Origin: Terribacillus saccharophilus
Lineage (GTDB): Bacteria > Bacillota > Bacilli > Bacillales > Amphibacillaceae
NCBI RefSeq assembly: GCF_002272745.1
Contig: NZ_NPBD01000018.1
Span: 62,001 to 126,000 of the forward strand
Length of the DNA: 64,000 nucleotides
Direction of reading: 5' to 3'
The position numbers and the translations under genes are program-made. The first letter of the stretch is position 1, and the number at the start of each line of letters is the position of its first letter. A model generated the notes under the pieces. It was not told the origin of the DNA and ran no database searches. It worked only from the letters and a program-made list of their open reading frames with translations. Positions 1 to 9,803 of the stretch are shown one piece after another.

Positions 1-77
1 CGTCCCACTCCTAACAGTTAAGTTAAAAATAGTGTGACATATTCTGCAGAATGTTCCAAGAGTGGATTTCACAGCCA

Positions 78-106
78 GCACCCTAAAGGGTTTGTGCGCC
101 TTTTTA
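78..106 (+). terminator. Candidate terminator of an upstream gene
   Basis: An imperfect hairpin with arms GCACCCT and GGGTTTGTGC is followed by GCC and five T. It would end a plus-strand transcript entering from outside the window. In related Bacillaceae rpsR lies at this position, but it is not visible here, so the owner is inference. Confidence 0.45.
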
Positions 107-124
107 TGAACTCCTGTAAAAATA

Positions 125-157
125 AAAAAGCTCCGCCTTAACAGGAAGAGCTTGCCT
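125..157 (-). terminator. Terminator after the 27-aa small gene
   Basis: On the minus strand, arms AAGCTC-TT-CCT and AGG-CG-GAGCTT enclose GTTA and are followed by TTTTATT. It lies just beyond the stop of the small gene at 169-252, which supports that gene being a real transcription unit. Confidence 0.6.
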
Positions 158-168
158 GGGATATGGAA

Positions 169-252
169 TTAGAAGATAGAGTGCAAGTAACCGCCGATGC
201 TGCTGATTAAAAGAGTTGCTGCGAGAATCGCATTGAAGTGACTATTTTTCAT
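169..252 (-). CDS. Small hydrophobic peptide, 27 aa
   Basis: The reading frame gives a 27-residue peptide with start MKNSHF, a hydrophobic middle (AILAATLLISSIGG) long enough for one membrane pass, and end LHSIF. AGGA precedes the ATG by five bases, and a hairpin terminator follows the stop. A sequence resembling a SigB promoter lies at 292-317. I do not recognise the family. It could be a small membrane peptide; a chance frame remains possible, but a ribosome site, uninterrupted hydrophobic frame and terminator together argue for a gene. Confidence 0.45.
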   Translation of the reverse strand: MKNSHFNAILAATLLISSIGGYLHSIF

Positions 253-291
253 GGTGTTCCTGTCCTTTCCGTAGTTTGAATTGTTTTATAT

Positions 292-317
292 TTACCCGCT
301 TTTTTGTGTATATAACC
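292..317 (-). promoter_or_regulatory. Possible SigB-like promoter of the 27-aa gene
   Basis: On the minus strand GGTTAT and GGGTAA are separated by 14 bases. This resembles the general-stress consensus GTTTAA-N12-15-GGGWAW with 4/6 and 5/6 matches. It would start transcription about 30 bases before the small gene. Weak evidence. Confidence 0.25.
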
Positions 318-403
318 TGTTCTGATCTTGGAATAATCATAGCATGCAAGAATCTTGTACTTCATCTTGATTCAGTAGAAAAATTGTGTAAAAAGTGTGG
401 AAT

Positions 404-446
404 AGAAAAATCGACTACATGCTTGTCGCGATGCAGCCGATTTTGA
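404..446 (-). terminator. Terminator after the 60-aa gene
   Basis: On the minus strand, AAAATCGGCTGCAT pairs with ATGTAGTCGATTTT across a 10-base loop. The two imperfect positions become G-U pairs only on this strand, and five T follow. This fixes the direction as minus and points to a transcript from the gene at 490-672. Confidence 0.6.
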
Positions 447-489
447 GGTTCGTCTCATTAGTGGATAATGAGGTATGTAGTATGTAGTG

Positions 490-672
490 CTAAACCCGTT
501 GTAAGGTTGTCTCACTATTATAAAGGCTCATTTCGGAAAAATAAACAGGTAAATTAAGATATTCACAAAGTAAGTTGCTGATGGGACTATCTTCACGGCG
601 AATCATTTGTTTGAAGACTTTCTTTCGGGTATAATCGTAGGGTAGCATTTTTTCGGATGAACGGCTTTTCAT
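490..672 (-). CDS. Small hypothetical protein, 60 aa
   Basis: A 60-residue charged protein (start MKSRSSEKMLPYDY, end SETTLQRV) with no signal peptide or membrane segment. I do not recognise a family. In its favour, a minus-strand hairpin terminator with G-U pairs lies 44 bases past the stop. Against it, the ribosome site is weak (GGAC nine bases before the ATG) and only about 100 bases separate it from divergent yybS, part of them filled by another hairpin. It may be a genus-specific small gene. Confidence 0.35.
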   Translation of the reverse strand: MKSRSSEKMLPYDYTRKKVFKQMIRREDSPISNLLCEYLNLPVYFSEMSLYNSETTLQRV

Positions 673-697
673 ACGTCTTCGTCCATTACAAACGAAC

Positions 698-728
698 TAA
701 AAGCACAGCCTATGCAGCTGTGCTTTTT
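698..728 (+). terminator. Hairpin terminator upstream of yybS
   Basis: AAAAGCACAGC and GCTGTGCTTTTT form a strong stem with a short loop and T tail. It separates yybS from whatever enters from the left. Because the left arm begins with four A it may also work on the minus strand. Confidence 0.65.
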
Positions 729-771
729 CTACAATTGCAAGACTACATATTTAAATGGGGTGTCACGATTC

Positions 772-1710
772 ATGAATAATGCTCGAAAAATGACGGAAGG
801 GGCTATACTTGGAGGGATATATCTCGTACTGTTGCTTATCGCAACATACGCACCAGTGATCAATATTTTGGCCATGCTTGTTATGCCGGTGCCGATCATC
901 CTCTATTGGATACGCCATGGTTTCAAGCCAGGTGTCTACTTTGCTCTTGCCATCCTGCTCTTTTCCTTCATTGGAACGCTTGCTGGCTTCTTCCTAACGA
1001 TTTCAGTCGCTATTGGAGCTGCAGCGTCGGGTTATTCCCTTCATCACAAGCAATCGACATATGAAGCATTATTAAAAGGAGCAGCAGGATACGCACTTGG
1101 ATTCACCATATTCCTGGCAGGAACGCAATTTATTTCAGGAATAAACATGATTGATGAGGTTCAAAACAGCTATCAGGCTACGCTTCAGTCGGTCCAATCT
1201 GAGGTAGATACAGTTGGGGTAACGGTGTCAGATGCCCAATGGGAGCAGGTCAATGCTATGTTTGATTATATCATGGTGTTGATTCCGACAATGATCGCTG
1301 TCTTCTCCCTGTTGTATGCTTTCATCACACAATGGCTGGCCCAGAAGATCCATAATCGTCAGAGTAAAGATAAGATCCTTTATCCGCCATTCCGCCGGTT
1401 CAACCTGCCGGTCATCGTATTATTCATCTATTTTATCGGTTCATTCGCTCGCTGGTTCGAAATAGATCCGAATGGATGGTTCTATCCGATTGTTGCCAAT
1501 GTCACGGAGCTTGCCGGAATTCTGCTTGTACTGCAAGGTTTTTCGTTCTTCTTCTATTTTGCCCATCACAGGAATCTGCCGAAGGTACTGCCGATTCTTG
1601 CGGTCATACTATCGGTCCTTTTCGGGACAGTACTGCTGTATCTTGTGCGTATTTTGGGTATAATTGATGTAGGATTCAGGCTGCGGGAACGGATGAGCAG
1701 CAAAAAGTAG
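772..1710 (+). CDS. yybS: YybS family membrane protein (DUF2232)
   Basis: An integral membrane protein of 312 residues, the usual size of YybS (about 310). Several hydrophobic segments are visible between residues about 10 and 295. The function is not known; the family is conserved next to gdpP and rplI in Bacillaceae. I chose ATG 772 (MNNARKMTEG) because GGGGTG lies nine bases upstream and the family starts this way; an upstream in-frame ATG at 712 would place the start inside the terminator hairpin. It ends 36 bases before gdpP and is probably co-transcribed with gdpP and rplI. Confidence 0.9.
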   Translation: MNNARKMTEGAILGGIYLVLLLIATYAPVINILAMLVMPVPIILYWIRHGFKPGVYFALAILLFSFIGTLAGFFLTISVAIGAAASGYSLHHKQSTYEALLKGAAGYALGFTIFLAGTQFISGINMIDEVQNSYQATLQSVQSEVDTVGVTVSDAQWEQVNAMFDYIMVLIPTMIAVFSLLYAFITQWLAQKIHNRQSKDKILYPPFRRFNLPVIVLFIYFIGSFARWFEIDPNGWFYPIVANVTELAGILLVLQGFSFFFYFAHHRNLPKVLPILAVILSVLFGTVLLYLVRILGIIDVGFRLRERMSSKK

Positions 1711-1746
1711 CATGGTCGCGGAATTTAGGTTTAGGAGCTGACATAT

Positions 1747-3714
1747 ATGCCAGAGATATTTAAAAAACCAGCATTAAGTAAGCATTTGATCGTGACATAT
1801 GTACTTGCTGTCATCCTGCTTATTTGTGTATGGTTTTATGAATGGAAGCTTGGGCTGCCGCTGACAGTGCTACTGGCTCTGTCTTTCTTCTACAGTATAC
1901 TGACTGAACAGAAGATGCAGGACCAGACGGAGGAGTACATTTCAACAATGTCCCACCGTGTGAAGAAGGTTGGCGAGGAAGCGCTCTTGGAGATGCCGAT
2001 CGGGATCGTACTGTACAGCGAAAATTACCAGATTGAATGGACAACACCTTATATGAACAGGTTTGCAGAGGACACACTTGTTGGTGCCCCGCTGGATGAC
2101 TTGTCAGGTGCCTTGATACCTGCAATCAAGGATGAAAAAAATGAGGTTTGGATTACGCTTGATGATTTTGATTTCCTAACAGTGATCAAAAAGGAAGAGC
2201 GGCTTTTGTATTTATTCGATCGGACGAAGCAGCTGGAAATTCAGAACTTATATAATGAAGAACAAACAGTTCTAGCTATCATTTTTCTCGATAACTATGA
2301 AGAAATGACCCAGAATCTTGATGACACAGCGAAAAGTCAGATCAATTCTCGTGTAACAGCTCAGTTGAACGAGTGGTCCCGCCAAAAAGGTCTCTACTTA
2401 AAGCGTACATCTCAAGAAAGATTTCTGGCTGTACTCAATCAGCGCATTTTGAGAGAACTTGAGAAGACAAAATTTGAGATTCTTGATGAAATTCGCGGGT
2501 TGATAACAGATCAGAATATACCGATCACGCTTAGTATTGGTGTCGGCGCTGGCGGGCAGACATTACCAGAGCTTGGAGAACTTGCCCAATCTAGTTTGGA
2601 TTTGGCGCTAGGGCGCGGCGGAGACCAGGTTGCCATCAAAGGTGAAGCCGGCAAGGTGCGTTTCTATGGCGGCAAAACGAATCCGATGGAGAAACGGACC
2701 AGGGTTCGGGCACGTGTTATTTCCCACGCACTGAAGGAATTGGTTAAGCAAAGTGAGCAGGTTCTCATCATGGGGCATAAAGCGCCGGATATGGATTCTA
2801 TCGGAGCTGCCATCGGAATCTTGAAAATTGCAGAAGCAAATGATATTGTCGGGCATATTGTGCTTGATAAGCAGGATATTACAGGAGTTTCTAAGCTGAT
2901 GTCAGCCATTCAAAAGGATGAAGAGCTTTGGGAACAATTCATCAGTCCAGAAGAAGCGCTCGATCGGGTAACTAAGAACACACTTGTTGTCGTTGTCGAT
3001 ACGCACAAGCCAGTAATGGTAGCTGATGATAGACTGCTCAGCAAAACGGAGCATGTTGTTGTAATCGATCACCATCGCCGGGCAGAGGAGTTCATTGAGA
3101 AGCCGACGCTCGTTTATATGGAACCATATGCCTCCTCAACAGCAGAACTTGTGACAGAGCTATTGGACTATCAGCCTAAGAAGCTGCGATTGTCCACCTT
3201 GGAAGCAAGTGCATTGCTCGCGGGAATTATCGTCGATACGAAAAGCTTCACGCTTCGTACTGGTTCACGAACATTCGATGCTGCATCAAATCTTCGCTCC
3301 AAGGGCGCTGATACGGTGCTGGTCCAGCGTTTCATGAAAGAGGATCTGGATACGTATGTAAAACGGGCGCACTTGATTGAGAATACGGAGCTCTATAGGG
3401 AAGGTATCGCAATTTCTGCCGGTGAAAAAGGGCAGGTATTCGGGCCGGTTGTCATCGCTCAAGCAGCAGATACATTGCTGACGATGGATGGTGTGAGTGC
3501 AAGCTTTGTAATTTCTGAGCGGGAAGATGGGCGTATTGGAATCAGCGCCAGATCACTTGGGCAAGTGAATGTTCAGGTGATCATGGAGAGGATGAATGGC
3601 GGCGGGCATTTGACCAATGCCGCTACACAGATTTCTGACACAACTGTAGAGGCAGCGAAGAAAGAGCTGCAGCTGATCATTGATGAATATGTTGAAGGGA
3701 GAAAAGAAGAATGA
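1747..3714 (+). CDS. gdpP: Cyclic-di-AMP phosphodiesterase GdpP
   Basis: Hydrolyses the second messenger c-di-AMP to pApA at the membrane. The 655-residue protein has two N-terminal membrane segments (about 14-30 and 35-50), a PAS region (about 80-150), a degenerate GGDEF region (about 170-300), and a DHH-DHHA1 phosphodiesterase. Visible metal-site motifs are [17 protein letters not shown] and D441-H442-H443 in VIDHHRR; the glycine-rich DHHA1 motif NGGGH is near residue 620. AGGAG precedes the ATG. Its stop overlaps the rplI start (ATGA), indicating translational coupling. Also known as YybT. Confidence 0.97.
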   Translation: MPEIFKKPALSKHLIVTYVLAVILLICVWFYEWKLGLPLTVLLALSFFYSILTEQKMQDQTEEYISTMSHRVKKVGEEALLEMPIGIVLYSENYQIEWTTPYMNRFAEDTLVGAPLDDLSGALIPAIKDEKNEVWITLDDFDFLTVIKKEERLLYLFDRTKQLEIQNLYNEEQTVLAIIFLDNYEEMTQNLDDTAKSQINSRVTAQLNEWSRQKGLYLKRTSQERFLAVLNQRILRELEKTKFEILDEIRGLITDQNIPITLSIGVGAGGQTLPELGELAQSSLDLALGRGGDQVAIKGEAGKVRFYGGKTNPMEKRTRVRARVISHALKELVKQSEQVLIMGHKAPDMDSIGAAIGILKIAEANDIVGHIVLDKQDITGVSKLMSAIQKDEELWEQFISPEEALDRVTKNTLVVVVDTHKPVMVADDRLLSKTEHVVVIDHHRRAEEFIEKPTLVYMEPYASSTAELVTELLDYQPKKLRLSTLEASALLAGIIVDTKSFTLRTGSRTFDAASNLRSKGADTVLVQRFMKEDLDTYVKRAHLIENTELYREGIAISAGEKGQVFGPVVIAQAADTLLTMDGVSASFVISEREDGRIGISARSLGQVNVQVIMERMNGGGHLTNAATQISDTTVEAAKKELQLIIDEYVEGRKEE

Positions 3715-4157
3715 AAGTAATTTTTACGGAAGATGTAAAAGGTAAAGGGAAAAAAGGACAAGTAAAAGAAGTGCCAGATGGTTATGCACGGAATTACTTA
3801 CTTAAAAATAAATTAGCTGTACCAGCTACAACAGGTAATGTTAAGGTACAGGAAGCAAAAGATAATAAACAGCATCAGCTTGAACTCCAGGAAGTGGAGG
3901 ATGCGAAGAAACTGCGTGAAACGCTTGCTAATCTTACAGTAGAAGTAAAAGCGAAATCCGGAGAAGGCGGCCGTCTATTCGGATCCATCACAAGCAAACA
4001 AATCGCTGATGAGCTGAAAAAAGCGCATAAAATCAAATTGGATAAACGGAAAATCGAATTGAGCGAGCCGATTCGGGCACTTGGATACCGTGACTTGGAT
4101 GTGAAGCTGCATCCGGAAGTAACGGGTAAGGTGAAAGTCCATATCAGCGAGCAATAA
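3711..4157 (+). CDS. rplI: 50S ribosomal protein L9
   Basis: Ribosomal protein L9 binds 23S rRNA near the L1 stalk. At 148 residues it has the family length and the hallmark start [16 protein letters not shown] followed by the [11 protein letters not shown] signature. The N-terminal domain, the long charged connecting helix (about 45-75) and the C-terminal domain are all present. It overlaps the gdpP stop by four bases and uses AGGGAGAAAAGAAG inside gdpP as its ribosome site. Confidence 0.98.
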   Translation: MKVIFTEDVKGKGKKGQVKEVPDGYARNYLLKNKLAVPATTGNVKVQEAKDNKQHQLELQEVEDAKKLRETLANLTVEVKAKSGEGGRLFGSITSKQIADELKKAHKIKLDKRKIELSEPIRALGYRDLDVKLHPEVTGKVKVHISEQ

Positions 4158-4188
4158 TTTTTTTCCAACAAAATACTAGCAGTTTTCC

Positions 4189-4216
4189 ATCCCCCTTTTG
4201 ACACAAAAGGGGGATA
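4189..4216 (+). terminator. Hairpin between rplI and dnaC
   Basis: CCCCCTTTT and AAAAGGGGG form a nine-pair stem around GACAC, but no good T tract follows, so termination may be partial. The loop and right arm overlap the -35 box of the dnaC promoter. Confidence 0.5.
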
Positions 4217-4228
4217 TTTCGGTACAAT
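4198..4228 (+). promoter_or_regulatory. Candidate SigA promoter of dnaC
   Basis: A perfect TTGACA at 4198-4203 and TACAAT at 4223-4228 are 19 bases apart, slightly longer than ideal. The start would fall about 20 bases before the dnaC ATG. Confidence 0.55.
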
Positions 4229-4257
4229 GATAGCAGTATGCCAGAAATGGGGGAATC

Positions 4258-5625
4258 ATGATGGAAGAAGTCTGGAATGATCGGACCCCTCCACATAATA
4301 TAGAAGCAGAGCAAGCTGTAATTGGTGCTATTTTCCTGGAGCCTGAAGCATTATCGAGAGCGTCGGAACAGGTCATAGCTGACGATTTCTACCGAGCAAG
4401 CCACCAGCGTATCTTTGATGCTATGATGCGCTTATCTGATAGAGGAGAACCAGTTGACCTGGTAACCGTCACCACTGCACTTGCTAATGCAAAACTGTTG
4501 GAGGAGGTCGGTGGAGTTTCGTATCTTAGCGATCTAGCTAACGCCGTTCCAACTGCAGCAAATATTGAATACTACAGTAAAATCGTAGCTGAAAAGGCGC
4601 TGCTGCGCCGACTTATACGTTCTGCTACGGATATTGTCACATCGAGCTTCGCTAAAGAAGATGCTGTAGATGATGTGCTCAATGAAGCAGAAAAATCAAT
4701 TATGGAAGTATCCGGCCGTAAAAATTCCGGAGCTTTTCAGAACATAAAGGACGTTTTGATCGATGTCTACGATAATATCGAGAAATTACATCATCAGAAT
4801 GCTTCTATTACGGGGATTCCGACTGGTTACCGTGATTTAGATAAAATGACCTCCGGATTTCAGCGTAATGATTTGATTATCATCGCTGCCCGTCCTTCTG
4901 TAGGGAAGACGGCATTTGCCTTGAACATTGCTCAAAATGTGTCGATACATGCTGGGGAGAACGTAGCTATCTTCAGTTTGGAGATGGGTGCGTCCCAGCT
5001 TGTATCGCGTATGCTTTGTGCAGAGGGCAATATCGATGCGCAGCGTCTGCGGACAGGAAGTCTTCAAGCGGAAGACTGGGCTAAGCTTACGATGGCGATG
5101 GGCAGCTTGTCTAATGCAGGGGTTTATATCGATGATACACCTGGTATCCGCGTAAGTGATATCCGTTCCAAATGCCGCCGTCTGAAGCAAGAAGGCGGAC
5201 TAGGAATGATACTGATTGACTACTTGCAGCTCATCATGGGCTCAAGCTCTGGAAAAGGAGAAAACCGTCAGCAGGAAGTATCGGAAATTTCCCGTTCCCT
5301 AAAGGCACTAGCCCGTGAGTTGGAAGTGCCAGTTATCGCTCTATCACAGCTTTCTCGTGGAGTAGAGCAGCGACAGGACAAACGTCCGATGATGTCCGAT
5401 TTGCGTGAATCAGGAAGTATCGAGCAGGATGCCGATATTGTCGGCTTCCTGTATCGTGATGATTATTACGATAAAGAATCGGAAAAGCAGAATATCATTG
5501 AGATTATTCTGGCTAAGCAGCGTAACGGTCCAGTAGGAACAGTCGAGCTTGCGTTCGTGAAAGAGTATAATAAATTCGTAGATTTGGATCATAGATATTC
5601 GGAAAGCGATGTTCCGCCAGCATGA
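4258..5625 (+). CDS. dnaC: Replicative DNA helicase (DnaB family)
   Basis: Hexameric 5'-3' helicase that unwinds DNA at the fork; named DnaC in B. subtilis and DnaB in E. coli. At 455 residues it has the N-terminal primase-interacting domain (PPHNIEAEQAVIGAI) and the RecA-like C-terminal domain with Walker A ARPSVGKTAFALN, Walker B MILIDYLQL and the DLRESGSIEQDAD motif. The start is ATG 4258 or the adjacent ATG 4261, both served by GGGGGAA. A strong terminator follows the stop. Confidence 0.97.
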   Translation: MMEEVWNDRTPPHNIEAEQAVIGAIFLEPEALSRASEQVIADDFYRASHQRIFDAMMRLSDRGEPVDLVTVTTALANAKLLEEVGGVSYLSDLANAVPTAANIEYYSKIVAEKALLRRLIRSATDIVTSSFAKEDAVDDVLNEAEKSIMEVSGRKNSGAFQNIKDVLIDVYDNIEKLHHQNASITGIPTGYRDLDKMTSGFQRNDLIIIAARPSVGKTAFALNIAQNVSIHAGENVAIFSLEMGASQLVSRMLCAEGNIDAQRLRTGSLQAEDWAKLTMAMGSLSNAGVYIDDTPGIRVSDIRSKCRRLKQEGGLGMILIDYLQLIMGSSSGKGENRQQEVSEISRSLKALARELEVPVIALSQLSRGVEQRQDKRPMMSDLRESGSIEQDADIVGFLYRDDYYDKESEKQNIIEIILAKQRNGPVGTVELAFVKEYNKFVDLDHRYSESDVPPA

Positions 5626-5629
5626 TTAT

Positions 5630-5659
5630 AGCACCCTATCAATTGATAGGGTGTTTTTT
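5630..5659 (+). terminator. Terminator of dnaC
   Basis: CACCCTATC and GATAGGGTG form a near-perfect stem followed by six T. The T tract runs straight into the first Pur box of purA. Confidence 0.9.
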
Positions 5660-5700
5660 AACGAACAAATATAGGTCTTCATCATTAAATGTTCGGTTGT
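5656..5700 (+). promoter_or_regulatory. PurR operator (two inverted Pur boxes) of purA
   Basis: Two Pur boxes in opposite orientation: AACGAACAAAT (core ACGAAC at 5661-5666) and, on the other strand, ACAACCGAACATTT (core at 5691-5696). The second fits the PurR consensus AWWWCCGAACWWT well, the first has one core mismatch. The spacing is that of B. subtilis PurR sites. It lies just upstream of the purA -35 box, so adenine/PRPP-responsive PurR repression is expected. Confidence 0.8.
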
Positions 5701-5704
5701 ATCA

Positions 5705-7067
<1,363 letters not shown>

Positions 7068-7071
7068 GTTA

Positions 7072-7098
7072 AAAATCGTCCATACGGGCGATTTTTTC
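7072..7098 (+). terminator. Terminator of purA
   Basis: AAAATCGTCC and GGGCGATTTTTT form a stem with a G-U pair followed by a T tract, just past the purA stop. Confidence 0.85.
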
Positions 7099-7135
7099 TT
7101 TTTTCTTCCAAAAAATGCCGAATATACCCCTTCCA

Positions 7136-7164
7136 AAGACATTTGACCGAAATTGCTGTAAAAT
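7136..7164 (+). promoter_or_regulatory. Candidate promoter of the walRK operon
   Basis: AAGACA at 7136-7141 and TAAAAT at 7159-7164 with a 17-base spacer. Moderate match to SigA; it would give a leader of about 75 bases before walR. Confidence 0.45.
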
Positions 7165-7245
7165 AGGAAGGGTATGCAAATACTGATCTAGCAATATAAA
7201 AATAAAGCACTTTAGATAAAAAACACTAGAAAGCGTGGGAATACG

Positions 7246-7950
7246 ATGAACCATAAGATCTTAGTGGTGGACGACGAAAAACCAATCGCTGATATATTGA
7301 AATTCAACTTAGAAAAAGAAGGATACGAGGTAATCTGTGCCTATGACGGTGATGAAGCTGTCGAATTAGTGCAGCAGGAGAACCCTGACTTGATCCTATT
7401 GGATATTATGCTGCCGAACAAAGACGGCAATGAAGTTTGCCGTGAAGTGCGGAAAACACATAATATGCCGATCATCATGCTGACTGCAAAGGATGCGGAG
7501 ATCGATAAGGTCCTCGGTCTTGAGCTTGGTGCCGATGACTATGTCACAAAGCCATTCAGCAACCGGGAAGTGATTGCGCGTGTTAAAGCGAATCTTCGCA
7601 GACAAGCGCAGATTCCAGAGGATGATAGCAAAGAGAACAAAGATATCGAAATCGGTAAACTTGTCATCCACCCAGAAGCCTATACAGTAACAAATGATGG
7701 AGTACAGGTAGAACTGACACATCGTGAATTCGAATTACTTCATTACCTTGCCCGTCATAGCGGACAAGTCATGACGCGTGAACATTTGCTAGAGACAGTA
7801 TGGGGATATGACTACTTCGGCGATGTCCGAACAGTTGACGTAACTGTCCGTCGTCTCCGTGAGAAAATCGAAGACAATCCGAGCAGTCCGCTCTGGATCA
7901 TTACACGAAGGGGTGTAGGATATTATCTTCGCAGCCCTGAACAGGAGTAA
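7246..7950 (+). CDS. walR: Response regulator WalR (YycF)
   Basis: Essential OmpR-family regulator that controls cell-wall hydrolase genes. The 234 residues comprise a receiver domain with phospho-acceptor D53 (LILLDIMLP), the acidic pair DDE at 9-11 and K in TKPFSN, then a winged-helix DNA-binding domain with [15 protein letters not shown] and RRGVGYYL. First gene of an operon: walK starts six bases after its stop. Confidence 0.98.
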   Translation: MNHKILVVDDEKPIADILKFNLEKEGYEVICAYDGDEAVELVQQENPDLILLDIMLPNKDGNEVCREVRKTHNMPIIMLTAKDAEIDKVLGLELGADDYVTKPFSNREVIARVKANLRRQAQIPEDDSKENKDIEIGKLVIHPEAYTVTNDGVQVELTHREFELLHYLARHSGQVMTREHLLETVWGYDYFGDVRTVDVTVRRLREKIEDNPSSPLWIITRRGVGYYLRSPEQE

Positions 7951-7955
7951 CATCT

Positions 7956-9803
7956 ATGAATAAAATAGGCTTTTTCCGTTCTGTAAGCCTAAAACTAGTT
8001 GTCGTTTACATTTTGCTGCTGATCATCGCTCTTTTGTTGATCGGCGTCTTTTTTACGAATAGCTTAGAGAATCAGCTGATTAAAAATACGCAAACTTCTC
8101 TTACTTCCAATATGGAATGGCTGGAACAGTCGTTGGTGCAGGAGTTTGAGGACGAACGCTCCCCAACTGATCCAACACTAGAGGAAGATATTGCGGATTT
8201 GCTCGAGAATTACTCTGAGGGAGAAGAAACAAAAATCCAGGTCATCGATACCCAGCGACAGCTTGTAGGAACGAGCGAGCTTGGTGACCAAAACTCTGTT
8301 GGTGCCCGTGTGACGGACAACAACATCATACAGGCTATAACCAACAATGGATTTCCCTCCACTGAAAAGACGAATATCGTCATCGATAGAGATTCTGGTG
8401 ACCGAACACTAAAATCGTTTTACAACATCATGGGAACAGACAGCAACGGGGAAAGTGAATTACTTGGCTTAATCTATGTACGTACATCTATTGAACCAGT
8501 GTATAGCCAGCTGAAAAGTACGAATATCATCTTCCTTCAAGCAACGTTCATCGCTCTTATTTTTGCTGCCATTTTAGGAATACTCATTGCCCGGGCAATA
8601 ACGAAGCCCATCAAAGAAATGCAAAAGCAAGCCCGTGTCATGGCGACAGGAGATTTCTCCAAACGAGTAAATGTTTATGGTGAAGATGAAATCGGTCAGC
8701 TTGCCCGTACTTTCAATCACATGAACGATGAACTCCGACAAGCCCATATGCGGACGGAAGGAGAACGCCGTAAACTGAGTTCTGTGCTTTCCCATATGTC
8801 AGATGGTGTCATCGCTACTGACAGGAATGGAGCTATTACGCTTATGAATGCTCCAGCAGAGAGCTTGATTGGACGCAGTGCTGACGAAGTGCGCGGTCAA
8901 TTCTTAATTGAAGTATTGAATTTGAATGAAAAGATCGTCGATATTACGGAAATCCAGGAAACTGGATCAATCATCATTGATATGAGTGATGATGATCAGT
9001 ATTTATTGCTACGATGCAACTTCTCTATCGTACAGGATGAATACGAGCAAATCAGCGGCTTTATTACGGTGATCAGTGATGTCACCGAACAGGAACAGAT
9101 AGACCAGGAACGTCGAGAATTCGTCTCCAACGTATCCCACGAGCTCCGTACTCCGCTGACAACAATGCGAAGTTATTTGGAGGCACTGACAGATGGCGCT
9201 TGGAAGGATGAATCAATAGCACCGCATTTCCTTGATGTGACCCAGCAGGAAACAGATCGGATGATTCGTCTTGTCAATGATCTGCTGCAGCTCTCCCGCA
9301 TGGATAGCAGCAATTATACGATGGAATGGGACCGAATCAATTTCGTCGATTTCTTCCATCATGTCATTGATCGTTTTGAAATGAACAAGAGAGAGGATAT
9401 CCACTTTGAGCGCTATTTGCCTAAGGAGGAAGCACTCGCAACGATTGATAAGGATAAAATTATGCAAGTTCTGGATAATGTGATCAGTAATGCTATTAAA
9501 TATTCTCCAGACGGCGGTACGATCCGATTCCGAGTCCGAAAAGACAGCCAGAAGCTGTTAGTGAGCATCTCCGATGAGGGGATGGGTATTGCATATGAAA
9601 AACTAGATAAGATATTCGAACGATTTTACCGCACGGACAAGGCTCGTACACGAAAACTTGGTGGTACAGGTCTTGGTCTGGCAATAGCCAAAGACCTTAT
9701 CGAAGCACATCATGGAGTAATTTGGGCTGAAAGCAAAGAAGGAAGAGGCACGACCGTGCTCTTCACCATTCCGCTTAACCGGAAAAGGGGTGAGGTGCGA
9801 TGA
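7956..9803 (+). CDS. walK: Sensor histidine kinase WalK (YycG)
   Basis: Membrane sensor kinase that phosphorylates WalR. In its 615 residues are an N-terminal membrane segment (about 13-33), an extracellular PAS-like region, a second membrane segment (about 182-205), HAMP, a cytoplasmic PAS (about 265-370), HisKA with phospho-acceptor H395 in SNVSHELRTPL, and an ATPase domain with NVISNAIKYSPDGG, DEGMGI and GGTGLGLAIAK. Its stop overlaps the walH start. Cell-division localisation and activation by septal PBPs are family knowledge. Confidence 0.98.
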   Translation: MNKIGFFRSVSLKLVVVYILLLIIALLLIGVFFTNSLENQLIKNTQTSLTSNMEWLEQSLVQEFEDERSPTDPTLEEDIADLLENYSEGEETKIQVIDTQRQLVGTSELGDQNSVGARVTDNNIIQAITNNGFPSTEKTNIVIDRDSGDRTLKSFYNIMGTDSNGESELLGLIYVRTSIEPVYSQLKSTNIIFLQATFIALIFAAILGILIARAITKPIKEMQKQARVMATGDFSKRVNVYGEDEIGQLARTFNHMNDELRQAHMRTEGERRKLSSVLSHMSDGVIATDRNGAITLMNAPAESLIGRSADEVRGQFLIEVLNLNEKIVDITEIQETGSIIIDMSDDDQYLLLRCNFSIVQDEYEQISGFITVISDVTEQEQIDQERREFVSNVSHELRTPLTTMRSYLEALTDGAWKDESIAPHFLDVTQQETDRMIRLVNDLLQLSRMDSSNYTMEWDRINFVDFFHHVIDRFEMNKREDIHFERYLPKEEALATIDKDKIMQVLDNVISNAIKYSPDGGTIRFRVRKDSQKLLVSISDEGMGIAYEKLDKIFERFYRTDKARTRKLGGTGLGLAIAKDLIEAHHGVIWAESKEGRGTTVLFTIPLNRKRGEVR

